Origin: Dryomyza anilis
Lineage: Eukaryota; Arthropoda; Insecta; Diptera; Dryomyzidae
DNA length: 64,000 nt
Direction: 5' to 3'
Assembly: GCA_951804985.1 (NCBI GenBank)
Contig: OX638135.1
Coordinates: forward strand, 35,357,670 to 35,421,669
Under the pieces are notes generated by a model that did not search any database, was not told the DNA's origin, and worked only from the letters and a program-made list of their open reading frames with translations. Shown here piece by piece: positions 44,554 to 55,968 of the stretch (the stretch's first letter is position 1; each line of letters starts with the position of its first letter). A program made the position numbers and the translations under genes.

Positions 44554-45431
44554 CAGTCTGCAATACTTCGGCTGCGCCTCCTATAAGCGCCACGATAAGT
44601 GCGGCTACGCTGTCCTCATTATCGATTACTTACAGCCGTGGTCTCAAGTTGCACCTTGAAAATGTTGAACGCTGTGGTTCCATCGTAAATCGGCGATTTT
44701 AGCCTCATACCAGTAACAACATGCTGTGTAGGTCCACTTATCTGTAGTAAACTGACATCTTCTTGTATTTTCTGTAGCTTTTTGTCGAAACCATTTTCCA
44801 ACTTTTCAAATTTGACATCAATGTCCACTACAATGTCATTTACACGTGCTTCAAGTTCGTTTACTTTACCATGGAGTGAATTATAAACTTCCAGAAGCTG
44901 TTTAGAATGTTCCAGCATCTGTTGCTCAATTTTTACTTGATGTTGGTTTGAATTCTCTAGAAGTTTCTGTTCCATTTTGCTGGAATTTTCTTGTAGTTCT
45001 GTATTAAGTTGATTTAAATTTTCTTGAAGTTTCTGTTCCATTCTGGTCGTATTTTCTTGGAGCTGTTTTGCATTTTCTTGTAGTTTCTGTTCTGGTCGAA
45101 TTTTCTTGAAATTGTTTTGAACTTTCTAGAAGTTCTTGCTTCATGTCTAATTTGAGCTGATTGGAATTTTCTTGAAGCTGTTGTTGTAATGCTCCAAGCA
45201 ACTGGCTCATATCAAAACTTTGGGACTGTACTTTTGCTCCGTGTCCACATTTTTCGATGACGCTGTTGCAGCTTCTACTTCAAACTCGTGCTCTGCGAGG
45301 TCAATGCCTTGGTTTTCTAATTCTTCCATTAGACGCTTTTGTAGCTCTACTTTCGTACCAGCAGTTGCAAGATTACGAATCGACAGCTCCTTCTTTAGCT
45401 GGTCGACTTTAAGTTGATCGAATTTAACCAT
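44554..45431 (-). pseudogene. D2 gag N-terminal part
   Basis: Starts at the D-family gag ATG (45431) with the SAP-like region (LKVDQLKKELSIRNLATAGTK, split: LKVDQLKKELSI then RNLATAGTKVELQKRL). A frameshift near 45210 and another near 45050 cut the coiled-coil repeats, whose number differs from D1. 45041-44619 resumes with 'GPTQHVVTGMRLKSPIYDG'. It ends at the R1-like LINE junction within 'GGAAEVLQT'. Confidence 0.88.
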
Positions 45432-45462
45432 TTTGTATCACAATCCCACTTCTGACACCAAT

Positions 45463-45997
45463 GTTACGAAAATTCAGTCTACGGAAAACTGTTCTGCGAG
45501 TTCGTATCGCTGGATTGTGTACAAAATAAAAACGCACTAATATTTGGTTTTAACTAGTATTATATCAACTAGTATTAATTAAATTTATTTATTATATAAC
45601 AACTTAAAGAATAATCACTTATATTAACTGCTGAATTACTACAATTTATCTTTACAATGTTCACTCACGAGACGCACTAGTTCACTATTAAATCACAACT
45701 GAAGTGCTGTACCTCAGATGCGGCTCCCTTATATACTGCATGCATCAGTTCGACACGTTTCGACAAGCTTCGACCTGTTTCTAGAACCTTCTACTCGTTT
45801 CGTGAATGACGCATGCTATGGGCATCTCATTCGGTTTTAATGTGTTTATCTTCCCCCTCTTTTTCGCACATAGCTTAGTGCGCTGAATGATCTTCCGCCT
45901 CTTTCTAACACATTGCTTAGTGCGCTGAATTGTCTTGCGTCTCATTTATTATTGTTGTTTGCTTGAACTATGGGACAAATTACATCTTTTCGTAACA
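45463..45997 (-). repeat. D2 5' LTR (535 bp)
   Basis: Plus strand TGTTACGAAAATTCAG…CGTAACA, abutting the PBS at 45462. Heat-shock-like triplet at 45779-45791. Confidence 0.92.
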
Positions 45998-46160
45998 ATA
46001 TATTTATAGTAGGTATGTATATTTTTAATGGATGTATATTAATATACGAAATAAATTAAATAAAATGTAATTCAAATTATATTATTTAGATATACGTTTA
46101 TAAGCAATACATTTTTTAAATTTACTAAGAGGTTTGCAAATACAAAAATAAAAGCGTGCG

Positions 46161-46629
46161 GCAAAATTATTGAATATTACAGTCCAACTCTAGCACTAAT
46201 AAACTTTGCAATTCAATTCAACTTTACAATTGTTTCAATATATTTTTGGAGTAGGGGTAGATCTGTATGGAAGTATCAATGAGTTTTATATTATGCGGAT
46301 ATTGGAAGCCCAATGATATTTTATGGCATGCGTTAAGTTTTACCTCAGAATAATCTGGAAAAACTGAACTTTTAATTAGAAATATTTATTTATGTACTTA
46401 ATTTAAGTCATGGAATTTGGCTAAATTATTTAGATAAACGTCATATATCTCCTTGAAGGAAAAGGTCGTAATTGCACCAGTCAAATAAGCAAACCTTTTT
46501 AAATGCTACAACTCTTGACTTATAAAAGTATTACATAGTTTTGAAAATTGAAGTAAAAGCTCATATTTTACATTATTATGAACATGTAGAATCTGGGTGT
46601 GACTGGAGAAAGGGACGTTGTATCTCTTG
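46161..46629. other. Loop of the palindrome, unassigned
   Basis: AT-rich, no coding signal or named repeat. Confidence 0.4.
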
Positions 46630-46865
46630 AACTGTGCGTGTTATATTTGTACTCAAAGTAGTGGGACCTACAGTTTATTGTCGAATCCGAACGGCGGGGT
46701 GAGAGCGGTGTTTTACTCTCGGAGGTTTGCCATTGTCTGCCGAGAGGTAGCGTCGGATAGAAAAATGTTTTTCTATGAAAAGATGTTGTTAGCCCCAGTC
46801 TAGGCTTGGATCTGGGACCTTTCGGCTCGCAGTCCAACGCACTAACCTCTGAGCTACCGACGCTA
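46630..46865 (-). mobile_element. tRNA-derived SINE, third copy
   Basis: In minus orientation the head reads GTCGGTAGCTCAGAGG (A-box region, near 46847-46856) and GATCCAAGCC (B-box, 46803-46812). The body ('ggggctaacaacatc', 'cgttcggattcgacaataaa') matches the copies at 21.9 and 24.7 kb. It is truncated at its 3' end. The B-box has two changes from GGTTCAAGCC, so it is probably silent. Confidence 0.88.
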
Positions 46866-47090
46866 CATATTTAGGCTACATTTTTAAAAATTTTCGCTGC
46901 ACGCTTTTATATTTGTATTTGCAAACCTCTTAGTAAATTTAAAAAATGTATTGCTTATAAACGTATATCTAAATAATATAATTTGAAAAAAAATTAATAT
47001 ATTATATTATATGTATCCGTTATAATTATACATACCTACTATAAATATATTTTTCTTAAATTTATTTTTAATTTTTTAGTACAGATTTTT

Positions 47091-47330
47091 TAAAAGCTTG
47101 TTTTTAAATTATTTTTTTTTTTTATATATATATAAATAATTTTTAATGTTCATTAATGTTTAATTATATTAAAAAATTTGATCTTATTTTTTTTATTAAA
47201 CATTAAAAACTTTAAAAATAATAAATTAAAATTCAAAGTATAAACAAATGGTACATTAAAAAATCATACGGATTTATACGGATTTGTTCTTTAATCAAAA
47301 ACTCAGTACATACGGATTTTCCTGAAAAAA
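47091..47330. other. Right internal part of the 41-kb composite block
   Basis: Very AT-rich, with three ATACGGAT 8-mers at 47266, 47276 and 47310 near the end. No gene. Confidence 0.45.
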
Positions 47331-47344
47331 ATCTGGCAGCCCTA

Positions 47345-50257
47345 ATCCTGATTCGATACTCGTTAGCGAAGCAGATAGGGCCAAATATTTTACGAAGAAT
47401 CTTTCTCTTGAAAGCTCCCAGTACTCTCTCATCGGTGGAGGCCAGCGTTCATGTTTCTGCACCATAAAGTATGACGGGCATGATGAGTGACTTGTAGAGC
47501 GTTATTTTTGTCCGGCAAGAGAGGGCTCTACTTCTCAATTGCCTACTGAGCCAAAAGTAGCACCTGTTGGCAAGAGTTATTCTCCATTTGATCTCCAGGC
47601 TGACGTCGTTGTTGCTGTTTATGCTGGATCCCAGATAGACGAAGTCCTTCACAATTTCGAACTTGTGGGTGTCAAAATCAGCTTTTTGTCCAAGACGCAC
47701 GGACTTTTTAGCTTGTTGACACAAAGAACTTCGTCTTGTCCTCGTTCACAGCTAGACCCATTCGACGCGACTCTTTCTTCAATCTGGAGAATGCTGCGCT
47801 GACTGCTCGGGTGCTCCTGCCAATGATATCAATATCGTCGGCATATGCAAGCAGCATGACACATTTGTTAAGGATAGTACCGATTTGACTGAGTTCGGCA
47901 GCTCGAACTATTTTCTCCATCAATAAGTTAAAAAAAAAGTCGCACGATAGGGAGTCACCCTGTATGGAACCTCGTTCGGTATGAAATGGCTCTGAGAGGT
48001 CTTTTACTATTCTCACTGAGCAACGTGTGTTGCTCAGGGTCATCCTGCAAAGCCTTCTAAGTTTCGCAGGTATACCGAACTCAGAAATTGCGGCGTATAA
48101 TCGTTCCCTTATCGGAGTGTCGAAGGCGGCTTTATAGTCGACTAATAGGTGGTAGTTGTCTTTCTGTTTTCTAGAGTATTTTCCTGGATTAGTCGCAATG
48201 GGAAAATCTGGTCTATGGTGGACTTTCCAGATCTGAAGCCGTACTGATAAGGTCTAATCAGTCTGTTGACGATGGGCTTCAGCCTTTCACATAATACGCT
48301 CGATAGAACCTTGTATGCGATATTGAGTATGCTGATCCCACGGTAGTTGGCGTAGATAGTGGGATTCCCTTCTTTAAGGATTGGACAGAGTATACTGAGG
48401 TTCCAGTCACTTGGCATGCTTTCATCCGACCTTATTTTGCTTAAGAGCTCGAGCATGCTCTCTATTAGCTCGTCGCCTCCGGTCTTAAACAACTCAGCAG
48501 GCAGGCTATCAGCACCTGCGGTTTTGTTGTTTTCAGCCGAGCAATGGCTGTTCTGACCTCGTCATGGTCGGGTGGCGGAATCTCAACGTCGTCATCAAGT
48601 ACTAGGGTTGCCGGGTTTATTTCTCTATCGGTGGAATTGCTGTCATCATCACCGGTCAGCAGTTTAAAGAAGTGATCCCTCCATATCTTCAGTGTGCTCT
48701 GGATATCTGTGACTAGATTCCCGTTGTCATCTTTAAAGGAAGAGGATCCGGATTTTGAACCTCCGGCTTTTCGAGCCTCATTCCTGTCCCATTCATCTCA
48801 ATCTCCACACACTCTCGTCTTTCTGCCTCGTTACACCTGAAAATACGTCTCTCTTCCCTTCTCTTCTCTTTGAATCGCTCCTTCGCAGCTCGCGTAGCTA
48901 TTGACTGCAGGGTGGATTTGTACGCAGCGTCTTTCTCTGCAGTGGCCGCGCAACACTCATGGTCATACCGCTGATTCCTCAGGGGGCGTTGGAATCCAAG
49001 CACCTCTTCGGCAGTCGTACGCATTTAGTAGGAGATATGGTGTCACTGCGCACTTATATCATCGAGAGGAGGAGTGCTTTGTCTAAGCAGGTGTGAGAGT
49101 TGAGTGGAAAAGGCTTGCGTTGTCTGTTGTGATTGCAGCTTTCCGACGTCTAGCTTTCTCTGCGTTTGGTTCCGTACGTTCTTCGCAGCGCTTAAGCTTG
49201 TGCGGACCTTGGCTTCTACAAGGTAATGATCCGAGTCCATATTGGCACCTCAGATAGTGTGTACGTCCATCACGCTCGAAGCTTGCCTTCCGTCAATCAC
49301 AACGTGATTAATTTGGTTTCGAGTTTTTTGGGCGACAACTATGTGGCCTTGTGGATATCGAAATGTTCGAATCTAGTACTATTAACTACCATATTTCGTG
49401 CTGCGACGAAGTCAATTAGCCTCGTTCCGTTATCGGAAGTCTTGCCATGGAGGATAAATTTTCCGATTGTGGGACAATAGATGGCTTCTCTGCACATCTT
49501 GGCGTTAAAATCGTGGCGGGGGCAGCGCTCATATGCGTCGTCTAGGGGCTCGTATAAGCGCTCTTTTGTCTTGTCATCTTTCTCGTTCGTCGGAGCGTGT
49601 GCACAAATTAGGCTGATGTGGAAATATTTAGCCTTGATGCGGATTGTTGCCAGCCATTCGTCTACGGGTTTGAACCTAGAGACTTGAACCGGAGTCTCTT
49701 GCCGACCACATATCCACATCCAAATTCGTATCTCTCCGATGGCAGCTGTAGTAGATATCACAGGACGCTTGTTTCGAGCGGCCCCGTCCCATCCATGGCA
49801 TCTCCTTGATAGCGGTGATGTCAGCCCTTTATTTTTCGAGGACATCTGCCAGCTGTATAGAGGCACCTTCCCTATAAAGGGTCCGGACATTCCAGGTGCA
49901 TATCCGTAAATCATGATCCTTAAAACGTTTGCGTGATCGTCAGCGTGGTAATCGGTCGTTATCCGAGGCTTCTTTTTTGTTTTCATTGGGCGCATAGATT
50001 TTTTCCGTGGTGGGACCCAACGCACGAACCCTCACTCTGAGGGAGATGCTCGTCACTCACTTTACCGACTTCTACACCGGCTGGTGTAGAGCGCCGTTTC
50101 CAGGGACCTCCACGAGGAAAACTTCCACCGAAGTGGAGGTGTCACCATTTGACCATTTTAATGATCAGTAAGTTGACTTGAGACGACACCGACAAGGACT
50201 GCGCTGGCTTCGCCATGTTGAAGCGCTCAGACACGTTGCCTTGTGATAATCTCCCCT
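47345..50257 (-). pseudogene. RTE-like LINE, main part (endonuclease and RT)
   Basis: Minus-strand blocks in order: endonuclease 50025-49339 ('ISLICAHAPTNEKDD', 'RHDFNAKMCREA' where GDFNAK is expected, 'DNGTRLIDFVAARNMVV', 'FEHFDIHKAT'); 'MDSDHYLVEAKVR' (SDH motif, 49240); linker 49024-48713; RT 48492-48142 ('CPILKEGNPTIYANYRGISIL', 'QYGFRSGKSTIDQIF'); catalytic 'LLAYADDIDIIGRS' with thumb 48043-47708; C-terminal 'FVYLGSSINSNND' 47724-47449. It ends '…GPICFANEYRIRI' at 47345, where the 41-kb block starts; the rest is at 6086-6409. Joined length about 3.24 kb, normal for RTE. Many frameshifts. Confidence 0.87.
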
Positions 50258-50268
50258 AACAGTCATTA
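50258..50268. repeat. Target-site duplication of the RTE-like LINE, right copy
   Basis: AACAGTCATTA, identical to 6075-6085. Confidence 0.8.
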
Positions 50269-51960
50269 TTTATAACAAAATATATAAAATTATAACTCTT
50301 CAGTGCAAACTAAAACTTTTGATTGTTTACTGCTAATAATTTTTAAACAATCCTTTTTTGTGTGTAGACTTCCGCAAACGCAAATGAAATAGATAAATGA
50401 GCAAGTCAATCTATTACACTGTTCTGCAAATTGAGGGTTGTTGACCTAATCTGGAATGAAACGGTTTATTTCGGTCTCCTGATTCTTGCTGCGTACTCAG
50501 AATTTTCCTTATACGTCGAGATTTTGCACAAAATCGAGTCAAATTTGCAAAAAAAGCCATTTTTGGTACTTTATATCGCAAGTTATCGCACGATTTCGCC
50601 ATGTTGCAGAAGCAAACTTTATCACAAAATAAAATATGAACCTCAAAATTTCGAAAAAATATTTTAAATTTTATCTTTATCTATGTTTATGAAACATTTT
50701 ATTAAAATGGAGGGAATTGCCCGCAGAGATATACAATTTCATACATTTATAATGTAGTGGTGCTAGATGCAAAATCGAACAAAATTTTTAGCATCTGATG
50801 CACGCATTATGGGAAATCATGACAGGGAAAATTGCACTGCGTAAACTCCTGGTGTGTATCTGATTCGGCAGGCTTTAATGGGTTAAAAAGATCAAATATA
50901 CATCCGTCGTCAACGAATGCTTCTGAGCGACTGAACTGAAATTTTTGAAAATTTGACATAAACAAAAATAAAAAATGCAGCACCCTACTCTTTATCAAAA
51001 TTAAAATTATAATATTGTATGGATGCGGCTGTAGTGTAATATGTATTAAATATTTTATTTTAATTAATAGCTTATTTGGAACTATTTTTCGTAACGTAGA
51101 TGAGTTGTTAAAATTTTAAAAAATATGTCTTAATTATAATAATAAAGCTCATCATCATAATAATAAAGTAATAATAAAATTGGTCACACAACGTTTGAAA
51201 TCTAAATGAGAATAACATTTATTGTATATTTTCAACATAGAAAATTTAATGCGAAGTAAGCTTTTCTTATATTGTGAAAATTAAATTTTTAATCAAACAA
51301 AACAAAAAAAATACAGGTATATATATTGAGTAGCCTTCTCTGTGAAATGAAAAAAAAGGCACATTTTTTTTCTTAAAACAGTTTTTAAAGGCCTTTTAAA
51401 AAGTTTTTAATCACTTGTTTTATTTACAATTTTTTATACATAACAAACACTTTCATATTATGGAACTTAATTCATTTTTTTTAACATTTTTTAGTTTCAA
51501 AAAAGATTTCAATAATTAAAAAAATGTTTCGTTTACATTACATACGCTTAGTTACATATTTTATGTCATTCGATAAAATGTTCTTAAACGATGCAGATAT
51601 TAAAATTGAAAACATATAAATTAAGTGTTTTATTTAGTTCGTGTTGTTTTATTTAGTACTCCAAAGTGAATGACTAGTGCAACTTTCCACAGTTAATATT
51701 CAGATTCAGTTCAGCTCACGTGATCCAATTATATTGTTTTTCAATTAACCTGATCTGTCTGTTGAAGCGGCTAGTGACATTTATCTTTGAAAAACTAAAT
51801 AAAAACTAAATAAAAACTAAATGGCTATGAAAATTGACATTAAATTCCATTTATGTTTTCACTCATTGATTCAAATACCTAATGAATGACTATTTCATAG
51901 CGAGAAATAAGGCTTTATATGAAGTTACGAGCTTTTAATGTATTTTTTTTGTATTTCATT
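50269..51960 (-). repeat. Palindromic repeat copy 1, right arm
   Basis: 50400-51220 is the inverted partner of 5203-6020. 51200-51960 continues into sequence shared with the second copy's right arm (53600-54083 and 56698-57030), e.g. 'gcgaagtaagcttttctta', 'gataaaatgttcttaaacga', 'ccacagttaatattcagatt'. No coding capacity. Confidence 0.82.
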
Positions 51961-52069
51961 GTGACGGGAATTTACTATTATAATATCTTTTATAACTATA
52001 AAGTAGTGAACAACCATCATTTTTTGTTAGAGAGTACATGTTATATACAATAAATGTGTTTAGTTTAAA

Positions 52070-54083
52070 CTTGTTTATGATGAACTTCATCTTCGTTACA
52101 AAAAATAGTTTCAAAACTTAATTAAAATAAAATGATCAATACTTATTACAACTAAAGCCGCGTCCATACAATATTATAAATTTAATTTTGATAAAGAGTT
52201 GCTGTAGGTGCTGTAGGATGCTTAGAATTTTGTTCGATTTTGCATCTAGCACCACTACATTATATATGTATGAAATTGTATATCTCTGCGGGCATTTTAA
52301 TCAAATATTTAAGAAACAAATTTTAAAAAATATTCCGAAAAATTTCAGGAAGATAATGTTTAAAACATTTTTTTCGAAATTTTGACAGGAAACACATTGC
52401 GAACTTATATTAAAAAGTTTTTTAAGAGAGATTAGAGAATTGTGATAAATTACTCTCTCGACACACTTTTTTGGTAACACAAATTTCTTTTTGATTTTTT
52501 GCAAAAACTAACATCTGGACACAGATTTTTTTTTTGCCAATTATCCGTAGGGCAAGGTTCATATGTTATTTTGTGATAAAGTTTGCATCTGCAATATTGC
52601 GTAATTTCCGCAATCTTCTTTTTATTGTTTTGGGTTTAAAAATATTCAACTAATTAATTAATTCAAATAACACTGTTCTACAAGGATTTTAATCTGGAAT
52701 GAAACCAATCAATACTGGTTGATTTCGGTCGAGTAAAAATTGCAAAAAAGGCCGTTTTTGGTACTTTATATCGCAAGTTATCGCACGATTTCGACATGTT
52801 GCAGATGTATCACAAAATAAAACATGAACCTTGCCCTACGGATAAATTGGCAAAGAAGTCTGTGTCCAGATATTAGTTTTTGCAGAAACTCAAAAAGAAA
52901 TTTGTGTTACCAAAAAAGTGTGTCGAGAGAGTAATTTATCACAATTCTCTAAGCTCTCTTAAAAAAACATTTTAATAGTAGTTCGCAATGTGTTTCCTGT
53001 CAAAATTGCGAAAAAATGTTTTAAACTTTATCTTACTGAAATTTTTCGGAATATTTTTTTATGAAATATTTGTTTAAAATGGAGGGAATTGCACGCAGAG
53101 ATATACAATTTCATACATATATAATATAGTGGTGCTTGATGCAAAATCGAACAAAATTCTTAGCATCTGATGTACGCATTATGGGAAAACAAAATAGGGA
53201 AAATTGTACTGCATAATCTCCAAGTGTGTATCTGATTCGGCAGGCTTTAATGGGTTAAAAAAATCAAATATACATCCGTCGTCAACGAATGCTTCTGAGC
53301 GACTAAACTGAAATTTTTAAAAATTGACATAAACAAAAATAAAAAATGCGACACCCTACAGCAACTCTTTATCAAAATTAAATCTACAAATTTGTATGGA
53401 CGCGGCTGTAGTTGTAATATGTATTGAACATTTTATTTTAATTAATAGCAGATTTGGAACTATTTTTCGTAAAGAAGATGAATTGTGAAATTTTTAAAAA
53501 ATATGCCATAATAATAAAAAAATAATCATAATAATAAAGCTGATCATCATCTTTATAATGAAGTATTAATAAAATAAATCGCGCAACGTTTTAAATCTAA
53601 ATGAGAATATCATGTATTGTATATTTTCAACATAGACATTTTTTTGACATTTAATGCGAAGTAAGCTTTTCTTATATTGTGAAAATTAAATTTTTAATCA
53701 AACAAAGCAAAAAAATATATGTATATATATTTTTTTGAAATGAAAATAAAGACACCTTTTTTTCTAAAAAAAATGTTTAAAGGCAACTTAAAAAGTTCTT
53801 AATCACTTGTTTGATTTACAATTTTGTATATACTGAAAAATTTAAATACATAGCAAAACTTTCATATTATGGAACTTAATTCATTTATTTAACATTTCTG
53901 AGTTTCAAAAAAGATTTCAATAATTAAAAAAAAAGTTTCGTTTACATTAGATACGTCTAGTTACACATTTTATGTCACTCGATAAAATGTTCTTAAACGA
54001 TGCAGATATTAAAATTGAAAATATAAATTAATTGTTTTATTTAGTTTGTGTTGTTTTATTAAGTACTCCAAAGTGAATGACTA
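52070..54083. repeat. Palindromic repeat copy 2: left arm 52070-52640, right arm 52720 onward
   Basis: The arms face each other around a loop of about 80 bp. Compared with copy 1, both arms carry the same extra segment of about 170 bp (52386-52555 and, inverted, 52831-53001) at the same position. The right arm is interrupted at 54083 by the TA-flanked element and resumes at 56698. Confidence 0.85.
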
Positions 54084-54356
54084 CACAGAAAAAAAAAGTT
54101 TATACTATTTATGAATTTGTTCATCAATTTTATGAATTTTTCATTACTACTTAACCAATGACCAAATACATCCAATTATGAATCGTTCATAAAACCGTAA
54201 TGAAAAAGTTCATAATATTGATGAATGCTTTCATAATATTTATGAAAAAATTTATGGTATTTATGAACTGTAAACTATTTAAAAATAAAAATAAAACTAT
54301 TTTTTTTTACTTTGTTGTATTATTTTTTTTTTTTTATTATATTGTAACGAAGCGTT

Positions 54357-55949
54357 TAAACGCGGTTGTCCATAGCTGAGGTGTGCTCTGAGATTGGCCG
54401 GGTTCGCTACACTAATTTATTTAACACAAGGCGTGATTTTTAAATCCTTTATTCGTTAATTCAATACAAAATATTATTTTACATATATAAAAAAATAAAA
54501 TAGCACCGTTCGTGATTGTGTCGACGGACAACGGTAGGGTTCAACGTTGAGTAATGTTGTGTCCTCGTGTTAACCCCTAACCGATGCACATAACTCGATT
54601 AGCGTGATTATTTGTCCACTAAATCGAAGCGAAGCTACTAATTCGATTAGTGTAATTCTAAGTCCACTAAATCGAAGCTAAGCTACTATCTCGGTTAGAG
54701 TAATTTTGAGTCCACTAAACCGAGTCTATGCTTGTCTCTAACTAAATAAAATCCTGCCTGGTTACGTGTATGTCCACCGAACTAATAATGTGTTGCCTAG
54801 ACGCCGCCAGCCAACGAATGAGCCCGTGCTCCTGTTTTTATAGATCTTTCTTGTTCTTCTCCTTTTTCGCTGTTCTTCCAGTCATTCGTTGCTTTTTTAC
54901 TGGAAAATATGCGTTTGTTTTCCAGCCACCCTATCGTCATCCTGCTCGCACCTACTGAGTTGCAGCTGTCGTCTCTCCAGCTGTTCGACTCGCTGTTTCT
55001 CCACTCGTTGTTGCTAGGCACGCTGTTGTTCATCTCGTTGGACTGTTTATCGCTGCTCTTTTTCTCGAAGGTTCTAAATTTCGCGTGGCTTCCTTGCTGT
55101 TGTTGTTATTATATCTCCGCTGAAGTGTTGGTGCCCGCTTACGGGATTCTGTTGTCGCCTGCATTTGTGCGGCAGGGTTTCGCAACCTTGCAAAATCGTG
55201 TCGTCAAACTCCCCTTTTACTTTACCAGGGTTAACGGGACACGAGTAACCTCGATAATATGTATCGCCCCGTTTCTGGTCACTCGGATCCGGAAACTTCT
55301 CCCGTCCATACGGTGTTGAATGCTAAGCCGTGCTCCTGGCCTCCTTGGTGCGACGAGAGTCATTGCCTGCTCCCAAAGTAGTGGCGGCCACAGTTGTGGT
55401 GGTTGGGTTGCTTCCTCGATTTCGTCGTCGGCTCCTATTCCTGCACCCGGTACGCCTGATTGGGCTGACACGTTCATGGCCATTGATTCTGGTGCATTTA
55501 ATGTCATCAGATATGTTGTCTGCATGAGGCTGCTGATTCAGGATGGTCTCTCTGGAATTCCCCTCATTACATGTGACCGGTGGTTGCACCGCGCCCTGGT
55601 CCTCTTTGCTCGACGGCGCTGTATTCAGCTCTTCGGTGTCTTCTGTAAATTAGCTGTCACGACCCGATTTGGCTGTAATCTCTGTGTCGCTCGTGGTCAC
55701 CGCTGGTGGGGGTTGTGATGACTTCGGAATATTAACGCACACACAAATACGTTAACAGATCAACCAACACTCGCGGTTGTCCATAGCTGATTTTTTTTTT
55801 TTATACATGTAAAATAAAATTTTGTATTGAATTACCGAATAAAGAATTTAAAAATCACGCCTTGTGTTAAATAAATTAGTGTAGCGAACCCGGCCAAGCT
55901 CTGAGCATACCTATGCTATGGACAACCGCGTTTAAACGCTTCGTTACAA
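54357..55949. mobile_element. Unusual inverted-ended LTR-like segment with a lysine-type PBS beside it
   Basis: TGTAACGAAGCGTTTAAACG opens the segment at 54357 and closes it inverted at 55949, with about 130 bp of inverted similarity ('ggccgggttcgctacac', 'aacacaaggcgtgattttt'). Directly outside the right end, TGGCGCCTGAGCAGGGAC (55951-55968) resembles an 18-nt tRNA-Lys primer-binding site. A word 'tcgcctgcatttgtgcggca' occurs both inside (55152) and beyond the PBS (55976). Either a 1.6-kb LTR with long inverted ends or two LTR pieces in opposite orientation. Frames inside it have no family resemblance. Confidence 0.55.
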
Positions 55950-55968
55950 TGGCGCCTGAGCAGGGACT

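Larger units (their letters stand above)
37187..45997 (-). mobile_element. D2: internally deleted relative of D1, minus strand, TSD ATAT
   Basis: LTRs at 37187-37700 (514 bp) and 45463-45997 (535 bp). ATAT at 37183-37186 and 45998-46001. In element order: LTR, PBS (plus strand complement ending 45462, 'acttctgacaccaa'), gag N-terminus, an R1-like LINE (39311-44553), gag C-terminus, integrase, polypurine tract, LTR. Protease, RT and RNase H are absent: gag end joins integrase at about 38663. LTRs differ by indels, so it is older than D1. Confidence 0.93.
37150..47090. repeat. Palindromic repeat interrupted by D2 (arms 37150-37186 plus 46002-46160; 46890-47090)
   Basis: Reading 37150-37186 straight into 46002-46160 reproduces, inverted, 46890-47090 (shared 'aaaaataaatttaagaaaa', 'tttatagtaggtatgtat', 'gatatacgtttataagca', 'ctaagaggtttgcaaata'). 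The left arm is split by D2 (TSD ATAT). The loop (46161-46889) has unassigned sequence and a SINE. Confidence 0.8.
6410..47344. mobile_element. 41-kb composite block with hAT-like inverted ends, inserted in the RTE-like LINE
   Basis: The left edge reads TCACTGTTGCCAGAT (6410-6424); the right edge, as reverse complement, reads TAGGGCTGCCAGAT (47331-47344). The core TGCCAGAT is perfect. Both ends carry the direct 8-mer ATACGGAT (6425, 6442; 47266, 47276, 47310). The flanks share ATCCTG (6402-6407 and 47345-47350) in an imperfect 8-bp duplication, and that 6-mer is where the split LINE frame rejoins. Best interpretation: a DNA transposon of modest size landed in the LINE and then filled with later insertions. 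No transposase survives that I can identify; hAT is only a guess from the 8-bp duplication and end sequence. Confidence 0.6.

Noticed and set aside
54909..55718. Plus-strand frames of 136 and 132 codons, rich in Leu/Cys
   Set aside because: No recognisable domain, codon pattern looks like noise, and they overlap equally long antisense frames inside a transposon.
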